Source: Firmicutes bacterium UBA6811 (GTDB taxonomy: Bacteria > Bacillota > SHA-98 > UBA4971). From it: 13,608 nucleotides of DNA. The notes beneath the pieces were generated by a model. The model was not told the DNA's origin, searched no databases, and saw only the letters and a program-made list of their open reading frames with translations. The stretch spans positions 191-13,798 of the forward strand of contig DKEX01000063.1 of the NCBI GenBank assembly GCA_002452295.1, in the 5' to 3' direction. Below are positions 1 through 8,106 of this stretch, one piece after another (within the stretch, counting starts at the first letter, position 1; every line of letters begins with the position of its first letter). The translations under genes and the position numbers were made by a program.

Positions 1-24
1 GCGGTCCGGTTGCAACCGGACCGC
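1..24 (-). terminator. Perfect 24-base palindrome, likely terminator stem
   Basis: The first 24 bases are a perfect inverted repeat: twelve bases mirrored exactly, able to fold as a 10-bp GC-rich stem with a TGCA loop. It lies 47 bases beyond the stop codon of the minus-strand gene ending at 71, where a rho-independent terminator would be expected. Its minus-strand T-tract, if any, is outside the window. On the plus strand it is followed only by a short TTTT about ten bases later. It could serve either direction. Confidence 0.5.
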
Positions 25-70
25 CCGTTCGCTTTTGTCGGGTGGCAGTAAGTGAAGCGACCGCAGTGTT

Positions 71-2434
71 CTACTGTTTGACAGTCACCTGCGTCTCAAA
101 CTGGAAGTCGCAGACATCAACGATCTGTCCATCTTCAATTTTTGTGACGGAGTGGTACTGTGAATGCTTGTCGAAATATCCGTTTTTCTGCCTCCCTTCA
201 TAGTATATCGTTCCGTTGTATTCGAAGAAGAAAGCCTCATTCCCACAGGTACTATGTTGCATATTTAACAGGAGTTGCCGTAGTGGTGAAGTGCTGAACA
301 ACTTCCCCTCATCGTCGAGAAGTTCATAGAATTCCATATCACACCCAGCTCCCGCGCCACTGCACATTTCGAGCAGGGTAACTTCCAGTGGATTCCCATT
401 GTTCGCAACATCCAACACTGCGGTCCCTACGGCGTCTGTCTCCCGGTACTCTTTGCGGAATGCCCCTTCCCGGCTCTTGACCGCACCATTGAACGCGATT
501 GCGCCAGGTCTTTTCCTGTCCAGCACCAGTCGGCACAGCTCAGGTTCAGCGGCATAGGGGCCAATCTTTATTGATGTAGTCGCATTGAATGAACACCGGC
601 CATCACCATTAATGGAAATGCTATTTATGGGATGCTGAAAATCGCGATAGTACAACAGATGAATCTCTCCGCGATAACTGGCAAGGCCGAGGTGATCGCC
701 TCCCCATAAGTACTCATTAAGCTCTCTGGTTAGGGCATACGGGAAGGGGCCTCCGCTGCGAGTTTCAATAGCTCTCAGTCCGGGGGTGTGCGAAGTGCCT
801 CCGTGCTCAACGTAAAAATCGTACTTCTTGTCGCCAAAAGGTACATTGGCTGCGGAATCTGTCATCAGTTCCTCAAGCCTGCCAGTATTCGTATATGTGG
901 CGATGGCCTGGCAAATGTCCATTGAGCCATTGCCTCCGGCCTCGCCCTTGAGGAACGCTTTTATCTCCTTCGTGTTCTCCCCGCCAAGCGACAGGTATGC
1001 CTGATAGTGCTCTGCTGCTTCACGTATGGCCTTCTGCTTCTTCTCCCAATCGACGCGGGAGCCTAGAGATTCGCGTAGGAGGTTAGCTAATCTCAAATGC
1101 GCATCTCTGTAATTCGGATCAAGAAGCAGTGCTCGACGCAGTACAACAATTTGATCATCTCTCCGCTTGCTGAAAACATTTTCAAGAATGAATGCGTAGT
1201 CATATAGGAGGGATGCAGCATCTTTTTGAGATATCCCTGTCGGCTCAGACTTTAGGTGTTCCATTGGTAATGCAAGTTCAAAGCGATTGATGGCGTCATA
1301 GTGCCTACCACCTCCTGCCTTAGTGGAATTTCGCAATATCTCAAGAGCTTCGCTGTGCGCGAGTTCTAGCGCTTTCCAGTCAATCGCATTCTGTGCCTTC
1401 GCATTGAGATCATAAATACTCAGGCTGGCATTGTGTCCTCTTCCGCCCCTGCTGACAAAGATTCGGCCGCTTTCATCAAGGTCACAGGACCATGAATCAC
1501 CTGGCAGTTGCCACATTCCCGTTTCCTGTGGATTGGCCGGTTTGGTCAGGTCGTAGCGGTACAGCCTTCGGGCGCTGTCGGCTATGACCACCGTACTACC
1601 ACGGGAAGCCTTTAATAGATGTGGTCCGGGCCAACCTTGCCAGCCGGTATCCTCAAGCCCAAGGGTGCCGATGCGGGGAATGTCCAACTCATTGCCATAG
1701 ATGAGGATTCGCGGTGCCACTTTGTCTGATACGAGCAATTCCCCGCTCTCCATGAGTAGTAGGGGATGTCCGGGAGCAGGTCTCCATACTAATCCATTTT
1801 TAATGCCATATGTTACGATCTCTCTCCGCAAATCTACCATCTCAAGCGTATCATTTTCCTGCAACGCCAAGAACGAACAACCATTAGAAACTAAAATACT
1901 TCCAAATGCTATATAACTTGATGGCACAGAGATTGGAGCGCGTTTTTCATCAGTCCAAAATACAGTGATTGAAAATTTATTATGCCAATACTTTTCATTT
2001 TTATTTTCATTGTGGACAGCATATGCGCTAGCGTCTGGGGCAACTGCTATATATCTTGAAATATAATCATTTTCCCACAGCAGATCTGGATGATCCGGAG
2101 CAGATACGTCATATGCCGTGACTTTTAAATTGTTAGTAATGCTTACAGTTGTGCACAACAAGAGTAGCTTTCCGTCCGGTGAAAGCGCCATATGCACTCT
2201 GCTGTCCTTCAGGGGAATGCGTCCAGCGATGTAGGGCTTGTCTACAGATTCGGTGTCGATAAGCAATATCTCTCCGCCTTGTATCAAGGCAACATGCTTC
2301 CCGTCAGGAGTCACGCATAATCTGCTGACTCCGTAACGTCCCAGTTCGAGGGCGCCGAGTTCCATGGGTGCCATCCCCATCAGGGTGGGTGAACAGAGCA
2401 GCAGGAGCAGGAGGCAGAGGGTGCGTGCTTTCAT
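71..2434 (-). CDS. Exported beta-propeller/TPR protein of unknown function
   Basis: I do not recognise a named family for this 787-residue protein. The chosen ATG at 2434 is preceded by GGAG at suitable spacing and opens a signal peptide (MKARTLCLLLLLLCS...), with a plausible signal peptidase I site after LMGMA. A TTG ten codons upstream would put charged residues before the signal peptide and is less likely. Residues about 30-350 contain repeated SPDGK/TPDGK-like turns and short beta-rich repeats, as in WD40 or YVTN propellers. Residues about 365-500 hold helical TPR-like repeats (RRALLLDPNYRDAHLRLANLL). The last ~270 residues are beta-rich, contain several cysteines and match nothing I know. 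It probably acts in the periplasm or at the cell surface, perhaps as a scaffold. Its base composition is noticeably lower in GC than the neighbours, which suggests acquisition by transfer. It appears to be a single-gene unit. Confidence 0.8.
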   Translation of the reverse strand: MKARTLCLLLLLLCSPTLMGMAPMELGALELGRYGVSRLCVTPDGKHVALIQGGEILLIDTESVDKPYIAGRIPLKDSRVHMALSPDGKLLLLCTTVSITNNLKVTAYDVSAPDHPDLLWENDYISRYIAVAPDASAYAVHNENKNEKYWHNKFSITVFWTDEKRAPISVPSSYIAFGSILVSNGCSFLALQENDTLEMVDLRREIVTYGIKNGLVWRPAPGHPLLLMESGELLVSDKVAPRILIYGNELDIPRIGTLGLEDTGWQGWPGPHLLKASRGSTVVIADSARRLYRYDLTKPANPQETGMWQLPGDSWSCDLDESGRIFVSRGGRGHNASLSIYDLNAKAQNAIDWKALELAHSEALEILRNSTKAGGGRHYDAINRFELALPMEHLKSEPTGISQKDAASLLYDYAFILENVFSKRRDDQIVVLRRALLLDPNYRDAHLRLANLLRESLGSRVDWEKKQKAIREAAEHYQAYLSLGGENTKEIKAFLKGEAGGNGSMDICQAIATYTNTGRLEELMTDSAANVPFGDKKYDFYVEHGGTSHTPGLRAIETRSGGPFPYALTRELNEYLWGGDHLGLASYRGEIHLLYYRDFQHPINSISINGDGRCSFNATTSIKIGPYAAEPELCRLVLDRKRPGAIAFNGAVKSREGAFRKEYRETDAVGTAVLDVANNGNPLEVTLLEMCSGAGAGCDMEFYELLDDEGKLFSTSPLRQLLLNMQHSTCGNEAFFFEYNGTIYYEGRQKNGYFDKHSQYHSVTKIEDGQIVDVCDFQFETQVTVKQ

Positions 2435-2553
2435 GGGGGGCTCCGGGCAGTCGATGAGGGACAATCGGTATTCGTCAACCCATCTCCAATCCCTCCGGTT
2501 CTGTCAATTCAAGGAATTCCGTTTCCTGGCTTCAATCAGGATGACTTCCGGAC

Positions 2554-2587
2554 GCAAAAAAAGGCCCGCCTTGCGGCGGGCCTTTTT
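2554..2587 (-). terminator. Bidirectional rho-independent terminator after glnN
   Basis: An 8-bp perfect stem (GGCCCGCC / GGCGGGCC, 2563-2570 with 2575-2582) encloses a TTGC loop. It is flanked by an A-run at 2556-2562 and a T-run at 2583-2587. Read on the minus strand it sits 24 bases after the glnN stop codon and ends in seven T residues, the classic intrinsic terminator form. The A/T symmetry would let it work in both directions. Confidence 0.92.
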
Positions 2588-2610
2588 CATTATCTCGTCC
2601 GGGGACGCCC

Positions 2611-4791
2611 TTACTTGATGAAGAGCATCTCCTGGTAGGAGGGCAGGGGCCACAGGTCGTCGGCCACCACGGACTCCAACTGGTCGGCGAAGTTGCGGAC
2701 CTTGAGCATGGCGGGCAGCACCTTCTCGCACATGTGGCAGGCGTGGCCGTGGCAGTCGCCGGACTCGTGGGCCAGGGCCTTCTCCAGGTCGGTCACCGAC
2801 TTCTGCAGGCTGCGCAGCTTGGCGGTCACGTCGTCCAGGGTGAGCATGGTGAAGTCGTGGCCGATGGCCTTCAGGTTGGCGCAGGTGGCGGCCAGCTCGT
2901 TCTGGTAGCGCACCGCGGACGGGAAGATCACGGTCTTGGCCATCTTGATGACCAGGGCGGCCTCGGTATTCACCGTGCGGCAGTACTGCTCCATGTAGAT
3001 TTCCTGCCGGCTCTGCAGTTCGCGCTTGGACAGAACCTGGTACTTCTCGAACAGGGCGACCACCTCGGGGGAGGTGAGGACCGGTAGGGCGTCGGGCGTG
3101 GTCTTGTAGTTGGGCAGGCCGCGCTTCTTGGCCTCCTTGTGCCAGGCCTCGGAATAGCCGTCGCCGTTGAAGATGATGGCCTCGTGCTTCTTCACGATGT
3201 CCTGGATGATCTTCTGCACGGCCTGGTTCAGCTTCTCGGGCTTGCCCTTGGTGGCCTTCTCCAGCTGGGTGGCGATGTAGTCCAGGGAATCGGCCATCAT
3301 GGTGTTCAGGGCCACCTGCGGGCCGGCGATGGAAGCGCCCGAACCCACGGCGCGGAACTCGAACCGGTTGCCGGTGAAGGCGAAGGGGCTGGTGCGGTTG
3401 CGGTCGCCGGCGTCCATGGGCAGCGGGGGCAGGGTGTCCACGCCCACGTTCAGGAAGCCCTTGGACTTGGAGGTCTTGGCGCCGCCCTTCTTGATCTGCT
3501 CGAACACGTCGGTGAGCTGCTCGCCCAGGTACATGGACACGATGGCCGGGGGAGCCTCGTTGGCGCCCAGCCGGTGGTCGTTGCTGGCGGTGGCCACGGT
3601 GGCGCGGAGCAGGCCGCCGAACTTGTGCAGGGCGCGGATGGCCGCGGCGCAGAACACCATGAACTGGGCGTTCTCGTGCGGGTTCGCGCCGGGATCGAAC
3701 AGGGAGCCCAGGGTCTTGTTGCCGATGGAGTAGTTCAGGTGCTTGCCCGAGCCGTTGATGCCGGCAAAGGGCTTCTCGTGCAGCAGGCAGACCATGCCGT
3801 AGCGGCGGGCCACGCTCTTCATCACGGTCATGACCATCTGGTTGTGGTCAGTGGCCATGTTGGACTCTTCGTAGATGGGGGCGATCTCGTACTGGGCCGG
3901 GGCCACCTCGTTGTGGCGGGTCTTCACCGGCACGCCCAGCTTGAACAGCTCGTTCTCGACCTCCATCATGAAGGACAGCACGCGGCGGGGAATGGCGCCG
4001 AAGTACTGGTCCTCGAACTCCTGGCCCTTGGGCGACTTGGTGCCGAACAGGGTCCGGCCGGCCAGGACCAGGTCGGGACGGGCGTAGTAGAAGTTGCGGT
4101 CGATGAGGAAGTATTCCTGCTCGGGGCCGGCGTAGGACTGCACCGGCTCGCAGCCGCAGTGGCCGAAGAGCGCGAGCACGCGCTGGGCCTGGACGTTGAG
4201 GGCCTTCTTGGAGCGCAGGAGCGGGGTCTTCTTGTCCAGGGCCTCGCCGGTCCAGGATACGAAGGCGGTGGGGATGCACAGGAAGGTGCCGTTGGGGTTC
4301 TCCAGGATGTAGGCCGGGGAGGTCACGTCCCAGGCGGTGTAGCCGCGCGCCTCGAAGGTGGAGCGGATGCCGCCGGAGGGGAAGGAGGAGGCGTCGGGCT
4401 CGCCCTGGATGAGCTGGCCGCCCTCGAACTCGGCGATGGCGCCGCCCTTGCCGTCGGGGGCCAGGAAGCTGTCGTGTTTCTCGGCGGTCAGGCCGGTGAG
4501 CGGATAGAACACGTGGGTGTAGTGGGTGGCGCCCTTGGCGATGGCCCAGGCCTTCATGGCCGAGGCCACCGGGCCGGCGATGGCGGGATCCATCTTCTCG
4601 CCCAGCTCGATGGTGCGCTTGAGCGACTTGTATACGGGCTTCGACAGCATGGCCTGCATGACCTTGTCGCTGAACACGTTGCTGCCGAACACGTCGGTGG
4701 GGCTGGTCTCGGCGTAGTTCAGGGCCGGGGCCGAGGGTTTGTAATTGGTAACAGCTGCGATGGCGTTCTGCCGGGTCTGGTATCCGCTCAT
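2611..4791 (-). CDS. glnN: Type III glutamine synthetase (GlnN)
   Basis: This enzyme makes glutamine from glutamate, ammonia and ATP in the cytoplasm. The product is 726 residues, the usual size of the type III (GSIII) family and far longer than the ~450-470-residue GlnA type. Recognisable GSIII blocks run in order: an N-terminal GSIII region (FPSGGIRSTFEARGYTAWD, about 137-155), the metal/glutamate-binding GPEQEYFLIDR (222-232), NEVAPAQYEIAP (294-305), the ATP-site block KPFAGINGSGKHLN (340-353), and the C-terminal FNGDGYSEAWHKEA. The start at 4791 has AAGGAG six bases upstream. The open frame extends to 5046, but the extra sequence is not conserved-looking and lacks a ribosome site. The gene is monocistronic, with a sigma-54-like promoter about 90 bases upstream and a strong terminator after it. 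Type III enzymes occur in Bacteroidetes, cyanobacteria and several anaerobes including desulfovibrios. Nitrogen-limited expression is inferred from the promoter. Confidence 0.96.
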   Translation of the reverse strand: MSGYQTRQNAIAAVTNYKPSAPALNYAETSPTDVFGSNVFSDKVMQAMLSKPVYKSLKRTIELGEKMDPAIAGPVASAMKAWAIAKGATHYTHVFYPLTGLTAEKHDSFLAPDGKGGAIAEFEGGQLIQGEPDASSFPSGGIRSTFEARGYTAWDVTSPAYILENPNGTFLCIPTAFVSWTGEALDKKTPLLRSKKALNVQAQRVLALFGHCGCEPVQSYAGPEQEYFLIDRNFYYARPDLVLAGRTLFGTKSPKGQEFEDQYFGAIPRRVLSFMMEVENELFKLGVPVKTRHNEVAPAQYEIAPIYEESNMATDHNQMVMTVMKSVARRYGMVCLLHEKPFAGINGSGKHLNYSIGNKTLGSLFDPGANPHENAQFMVFCAAAIRALHKFGGLLRATVATASNDHRLGANEAPPAIVSMYLGEQLTDVFEQIKKGGAKTSKSKGFLNVGVDTLPPLPMDAGDRNRTSPFAFTGNRFEFRAVGSGASIAGPQVALNTMMADSLDYIATQLEKATKGKPEKLNQAVQKIIQDIVKKHEAIIFNGDGYSEAWHKEAKKRGLPNYKTTPDALPVLTSPEVVALFEKYQVLSKRELQSRQEIYMEQYCRTVNTEAALVIKMAKTVIFPSAVRYQNELAATCANLKAIGHDFTMLTLDDVTAKLRSLQKSVTDLEKALAHESGDCHGHACHMCEKVLPAMLKVRNFADQLESVVADDLWPLPSYQEMLFIK

Positions 4792-5161
4792 GCCGTACTC
4801 CTTGAAGCGAGGTGTGGGTTTTCCCGGAGCTCCGGGCCTGGGCCGCGCACTGTCGGAGCGGCCATGGGCGGAGCAGATAACAAGCGGCGTGCCACGGGCA
4901 ATAAAGGAGAAATATTTTAAATGGATATACTGTATTTCAGGGGGTTGGGCCCGCAGAGCTTTTTCTATTTTTGTAAAATGTCGAACACCGGGGAAGGGCG
5001 AAATGGCAAAATTGTCACAAAACCCGGGAGGGCCCTGCTGGAGCACGCCGGCCGGGCCCAGAGAGCCGCGGCCGGAGGGGAGAGGGCCGCCGGTATAGTC
5101 TGCATGCTTGCACTAACACCCCGAAAGGCTTATCCCTTCAACCTAACCCGGGAGTTGTTGC
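4792..5161. other. Gene-free divergent intergenic region
   Basis: This 370-base stretch separates divergent glnN and the coiled-coil gene at 5162. It contains the glnN ribosome site, the sigma-54-like promoter (4880-4894), an AT-rich block at about 4900-4985 with runs of T and A in an otherwise GC-rich context, and a very GC-rich block at about 5020-5092. For the plus-strand gene, TATAGT at 5094-5099 could be a -10 element, but no convincing -35 lies in front of it. Short open frames here have neither ribosome sites nor recognisable products. Confidence 0.6.
4880..4894 (-). promoter_or_regulatory. Candidate sigma-54 (-24/-12) promoter of glnN
   Basis: Minus-strand sequence TGGCACG-CCGC-TTGT matches the sigma-54 consensus TGGCACG-N4-TTGC in all but the last base, with the invariant GG at the -24 element and the correct ten-base gap to the -12 element. 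The -12 dinucleotide is GT rather than GC, which may weaken it. Transcription would begin near 4869, leaving a 5' leader of about 78 bases before the glnN start. A sigma-54 promoter fits a nitrogen-assimilation gene. No clear NtrC or IHF site was identified, although an AT-rich patch lies just upstream at about 4900-4935. Confidence 0.55.
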
Positions 5162-5602
5162 GTGTTCATCGTTGTCAGCACCATAGTCCTGACCTTCATC
5201 ATCGGCGGCATGATCATATCCCGCCGTTCGCAGGCCTTCAAGGAGCGGCTGCACGCGGCGGAGGCCGCCCGGGTCAAGCTCCAGATCAAGGTCAACGAAC
5301 TGGAGGACGAGGTGCGCACCGTGCGCAACCGGGAGCGGGACCTGCAAGACCAGATCAACCGCCTCATCTCCGAGCGTGACAATTTGGTCTCCCTCACCGC
5401 CCGCACCGGCTCCAGCAAGCCGCGCAACGTGGTGGAAGTGCTCCTGAACTCCGGCACCATCACCCCGGAGGGCCTGCAGAAGGCCACCGACTACAAGAAA
5501 AAGACCCGCAGCCCATACAGCGTCGAAGAAATCCTCGTGCTCCTCGACCAGGTCAGCGTCGAGGATGTGCACACCGCCAAGCGCCAGCTCGGCGAGGGTT
5601 GA
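5162..5602 (+). CDS. Small membrane-anchored coiled-coil protein
   Basis: This is a 146-residue protein of unknown function. It starts at a GTG with GGGAG seven bases upstream (5150s). Residues 1-18 form one hydrophobic membrane segment. Residues about 22-75 are a charged heptad-rich coiled coil (KLQIKVNELEDEVRTVRNRERDLQDQINRL). The C-terminal part (about 85-146) looks like a small folded helical domain with SGTITPEGLQKATDY and VEEILVLLDQVSVEDV. The N-out/C-in arrangement implied by the following positive charges (SRRSQAFKERL) places the coiled coil in the cytoplasm. It stands alone between a divergent glnN and the PAS gene. The combination suggests a scaffold or envelope-associated adaptor, but nothing in the sequence fixes a role. 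Confidence 0.85.
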   Translation: MFIVVSTIVLTFIIGGMIISRRSQAFKERLHAAEAARVKLQIKVNELEDEVRTVRNRERDLQDQINRLISERDNLVSLTARTGSSKPRNVVEVLLNSGTITPEGLQKATDYKKKTRSPYSVEEILVLLDQVSVEDVHTAKRQLGEG

Positions 5603-5669
5603 TCCCTCTCCCTTCCTGCGTTGTTCTCGCGGCGCTCTCCAAGGCGTCATTTCAGGCATATGTCAGCGA

Positions 5670-5705
5670 ATTCCTATCAACAGGAGGAATATGGAAATGA
5701 GATGA
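5670..5705 (+). promoter_or_regulatory. Strong Shine-Dalgarno, inverted repeat and four-codon ORF upstream of the PAS gene
   Basis: AGGAGGAAT at 5682-5690 abuts an ATG at 5691 that opens only four codons (MEMR) before TGA at 5703-5705. ATTCCT (5670-5675) and AGGAAT (5685-5690) form a 6-bp inverted repeat with a nine-base spacer that would partly hide the Shine-Dalgarno sequence. The surrounding 5690-5735 is AT-rich for this genome, as a promoter region would be. It may be a leader peptide, an operator for the downstream XRE-type protein, or a remnant. The pattern is seen directly; the roles are guesses. Confidence 0.3.
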
Positions 5706-5740
5706 CTTGAACTGTGATTTAATGTTATTGTGGCAGAACC

Positions 5741-7636
5741 ATGCATGCGAAATCTCGATCCACGGGTCGGCAGGCGCTCTTCGGCCGCCGGCTGCGCTTC
5801 CTCCGCACCCTGGAGAGCCTGACGCAAAGCGACCTGGCCGGGCGGCTGGGGATAACGGTCGAGCATCTCTCCAACATGGAGCGCGGGGCCTCGGCCCCCT
5901 CCTATTCCATGGTCATTCGGTTGGCCGAGGCCCTGGGCACCGAGCCGGCCAACCTCTTCCTCTTCGCCCGCGACAGCAACGACAGCCCGGGCGGAAACAT
6001 CCCGGGTTTTGAATGGACGAGCTACATCGCAGCGGTGGGCAGCTACGAATACGTGGCCCACACCGGCATAACCTACTGGTCCGACTCCCTGTACCAGCTC
6101 CTGGGCGTGGAGCCCGGGGAGGTGGAGGCCGGGCCGGAGTCCTTCATCAGGCAGGTGCATCCCGAGGACCGCGCCCGGGCCATGCAGATCACGGCCGAGC
6201 TCAAGGCCGGCCGCGACCTGCCCATGCAGAATTTCCGGGTGGTGCGCAAGGACGGCCGGGAGCGGTTCGTGCTCACCCATCGCACCGCGGAGCGGGACGC
6301 CGCGGGGCGACTCCTGCGCCTGCACGGGGTGGTCCTGGACGTGACCGAGCAGCGCCTGCTCCAGGACTCCCTGCGCACCATGCACGCCAATCTGGAGGAG
6401 CGGGTCCGGGAGCGCACCCGCGGCCTGGTGGAGACGGTGCAGCGCCTGGAGGAGGAGGTGGAGCGCCGCACCCGGGCCGAGGCCCAGGCCAGGGAGGGCG
6501 AGAACCGGCTGCGCTGCATGGGGGACAACCTGGCCGGGGGCGCGGTGTTCCTGGTGGTGCAGGGGGCGGAGGGCTCGCTGCGGCTGGCCTTTGCCAGCGC
6601 CGGCCTGGCCGCCCTGGTGGGAGGCGGCAAGGACGCTGCGGCCCCGGACCTGGACCAGTTGCTGGCGGCCATGAGTCCCGACGACCGGGAGCGGTTCTCC
6701 CGGGAATTGGATGCGTGTTTCCGGCACAACCGGAGCCTCTGCGTGGAGGTGCGCTTCCTGCGGCACGGGGGCGCCCAGGCCTGGGCGCGCATCCAGGCCG
6801 CGTGCCGGACCGGCGAGTCGGGAGAGCAGGTGTGCGACGGCCTGCTCCAGGACATCACGGATATCAAGCAGGCCGAGGAGGACCACGCCCTGGCGGTGCA
6901 GCGCCTGCAGCGGGCGCACGCCCTGGTCCGGCTGGGACACTGGGAATTCCAGGTCCACGAGGGCACGGGCTGGTGGTCGGACGAACTCTATGAGGCCTTC
7001 GGGCACGAGCCCCAGTCCCGGCCCGTCACCCTGGATTTCTTCCTCTCCCACGTCCATCCCGACGACCGCGACGCGGTGCGGAGGGAGTTCATGGCTGCGG
7101 TCGAGGAGCAGCGGGAGTACCGGGGCTCCTACCGGGTCATCCGCAAGGACGGCAGCCCGGGCTTCGGCTACAGCATCGGCCGCCCCACGGCCGGCTCCCG
7201 GCCGGGCCGCGCGGTGTACCACGGCACCTTCCTGGACGTGACCGAGCACAAGGCCGCCTGTGCGTCCATCCGGGCCGAGGACGAGCGGCTCCGGGAGCTT
7301 ATGTCCTGCGCGGGCATGGGGACCTGGGTGTGGGACAGGGGCGTCGTGCGCCACGACCCCGAAGCCTGCCGCATCCTGGGCCTGGACCCTGGGGCAGGGG
7401 ACATGCCCATGGACCGGGCCCGCGCCATGATCCTGCCCGAGGACCAGGGCAGGGTGCCGGACCCGACCCGGCCGGGGCCGGTGGAGGAGCCCTTCCGCGC
7501 CGCGGTCCGGATGCGGCCGCCCGGGGGCGAGGTGCGCCGGGTGCTCCTCGCCGGCGTCCTGTATCGCAACCCCAAGGGCCGCTCCACCCGGGCCGAGGGC
7601 CTGGTCATGGCCCTGGACGGCCTGCTCCCGGAGTAG
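5741..7636 (+). CDS. XRE-family HTH regulator with four PAS-like sensor domains
   Basis: This 631-residue protein is probably a cytoplasmic one-component sensor-regulator. Residues about 12-72 form a Cro/C1-type helix-turn-helix (LRFLRTLESLTQSDLAGRL, then GITVEHLSNMERGASAP), so it should bind DNA. PAS/PAC-like units follow at about 90-205 (ends LDVTEQR), 258-380 (QDITDIKQAEED), 390-505 (LDVTEHKA) and 515-630, the last degenerate. A coiled-coil signalling helix of about 50 residues (ANLEERVRERTRGLVETVQRL) joins the first two. There is no histidine kinase, GGDEF, EAL or sigma-54 AAA module, so the HTH is the only output. The ATG at 5741 is forced by an in-frame TAA at 5720 and has a poor ribosome site (GGCAGAACC). 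This suggests low or controlled translation. No haem- or flavin-binding residues could be assigned with confidence. Confidence 0.88.
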   Translation: MHAKSRSTGRQALFGRRLRFLRTLESLTQSDLAGRLGITVEHLSNMERGASAPSYSMVIRLAEALGTEPANLFLFARDSNDSPGGNIPGFEWTSYIAAVGSYEYVAHTGITYWSDSLYQLLGVEPGEVEAGPESFIRQVHPEDRARAMQITAELKAGRDLPMQNFRVVRKDGRERFVLTHRTAERDAAGRLLRLHGVVLDVTEQRLLQDSLRTMHANLEERVRERTRGLVETVQRLEEEVERRTRAEAQAREGENRLRCMGDNLAGGAVFLVVQGAEGSLRLAFASAGLAALVGGGKDAAAPDLDQLLAAMSPDDRERFSRELDACFRHNRSLCVEVRFLRHGGAQAWARIQAACRTGESGEQVCDGLLQDITDIKQAEEDHALAVQRLQRAHALVRLGHWEFQVHEGTGWWSDELYEAFGHEPQSRPVTLDFFLSHVHPDDRDAVRREFMAAVEEQREYRGSYRVIRKDGSPGFGYSIGRPTAGSRPGRAVYHGTFLDVTEHKAACASIRAEDERLRELMSCAGMGTWVWDRGVVRHDPEACRILGLDPGAGDMPMDRARAMILPEDQGRVPDPTRPGPVEEPFRAAVRMRPPGGEVRRVLLAGVLYRNPKGRSTRAEGLVMALDGLLPE

Positions 7637-7657
7637 CCCCGGCCCAAGGGCCGCGGC

Positions 7658-8083
7658 TCAGTCGGGGATTCGGATCGCCCCGTCCTCCGCCATCTGGAAG
7701 GACGGGTTCCAGGCCACCTCCCACAGAAATCCGTCCGGGTCGGAGAAGTACCCCAAATACCCGCCCCAGAAGGCCTCCTGGGCAGGCTTGACCAGCTTTG
7801 CGCCGGCGGCCACGGCCGCGGCGAGCACGGCGTCCACCTCTTCCCGGGAGCGGGTGTTGTGGGCGAGGGTCATGCCGCTGAAGCCATGGCCCTGGGGCGA
7901 AACGCCCGCATCCTTGGCAAGCTCGTCCCGCGGGAACAGGGAGAGGGCCATGCCGCCCGTCTGGAAGAACACGACGCCCTGGGCGCTGGCCAGGGACCGC
8001 CGCCAGCCCAGCCGTTCGTAGAACGCCCGGCTGCGGTCCAGGTTTGCCACGCCGAGGGTCACCAGGCTCACGCGCTGCTCCAT
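7658..8083 (-). CDS. VOC-fold (glyoxalase/bleomycin-resistance-like) protein
   Basis: The 141-residue product has the two beta-alpha-beta-beta-beta modules of the vicinal oxygen chelate superfamily. The first is VTLGVANLDRSRAFYERLGW with FFQTGGMALSLFP; the second is GMTLAHNTRSREEVDAVL ending in YFSDPDGFLWEVAWNP. The second-module Glu (WEV) is a likely metal ligand. The substrate cannot be read from sequence, and members range from glyoxalases to dioxygenases and binding proteins. The ATG at 8083 has AAGGGA at good spacing. The open frame reaches 8317, but that extension overlaps the neighbouring gene and has no VOC homology. It lies 23 bases after the IscA-like gene on the same strand, so the two may be co-transcribed. 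It converges with the PAS gene, 21 bases apart. Confidence 0.88.
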   Translation of the reverse strand: MEQRVSLVTLGVANLDRSRAFYERLGWRRSLASAQGVVFFQTGGMALSLFPRDELAKDAGVSPQGHGFSGMTLAHNTRSREEVDAVLAAAVAAGAKLVKPAQEAFWGGYLGYFSDPDGFLWEVAWNPSFQMAEDGAIRIPD

Positions 8084-8106
8084 GGTCTTTCCCTTGCAGA
8101 GCCGGC

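Noticed and set aside
1..24. Palindrome as a recombinase attachment or operator site
   Set aside because: No integrase, repeat partner or regulator gene is visible, and its place after a stop codon favours a terminator.
3139..4920. 593-codon open frame on the plus strand opposite glnN
   Set aside because: It is rich in Gly, Ala, Val, His and Leu with no domain, and exactly antisense to conserved GSIII codons; a GC-rich shadow.
5663..7354. 563-codon minus-strand frame opposite the PAS gene
   Set aside because: It lacks homology and a sensible start, and the plus-strand frame has HTH and PAS motifs throughout.
7639..7654. Small GC hairpin between the PAS and VOC genes as a terminator
   Set aside because: The stem is about five pairs and has no T-tract on either strand.
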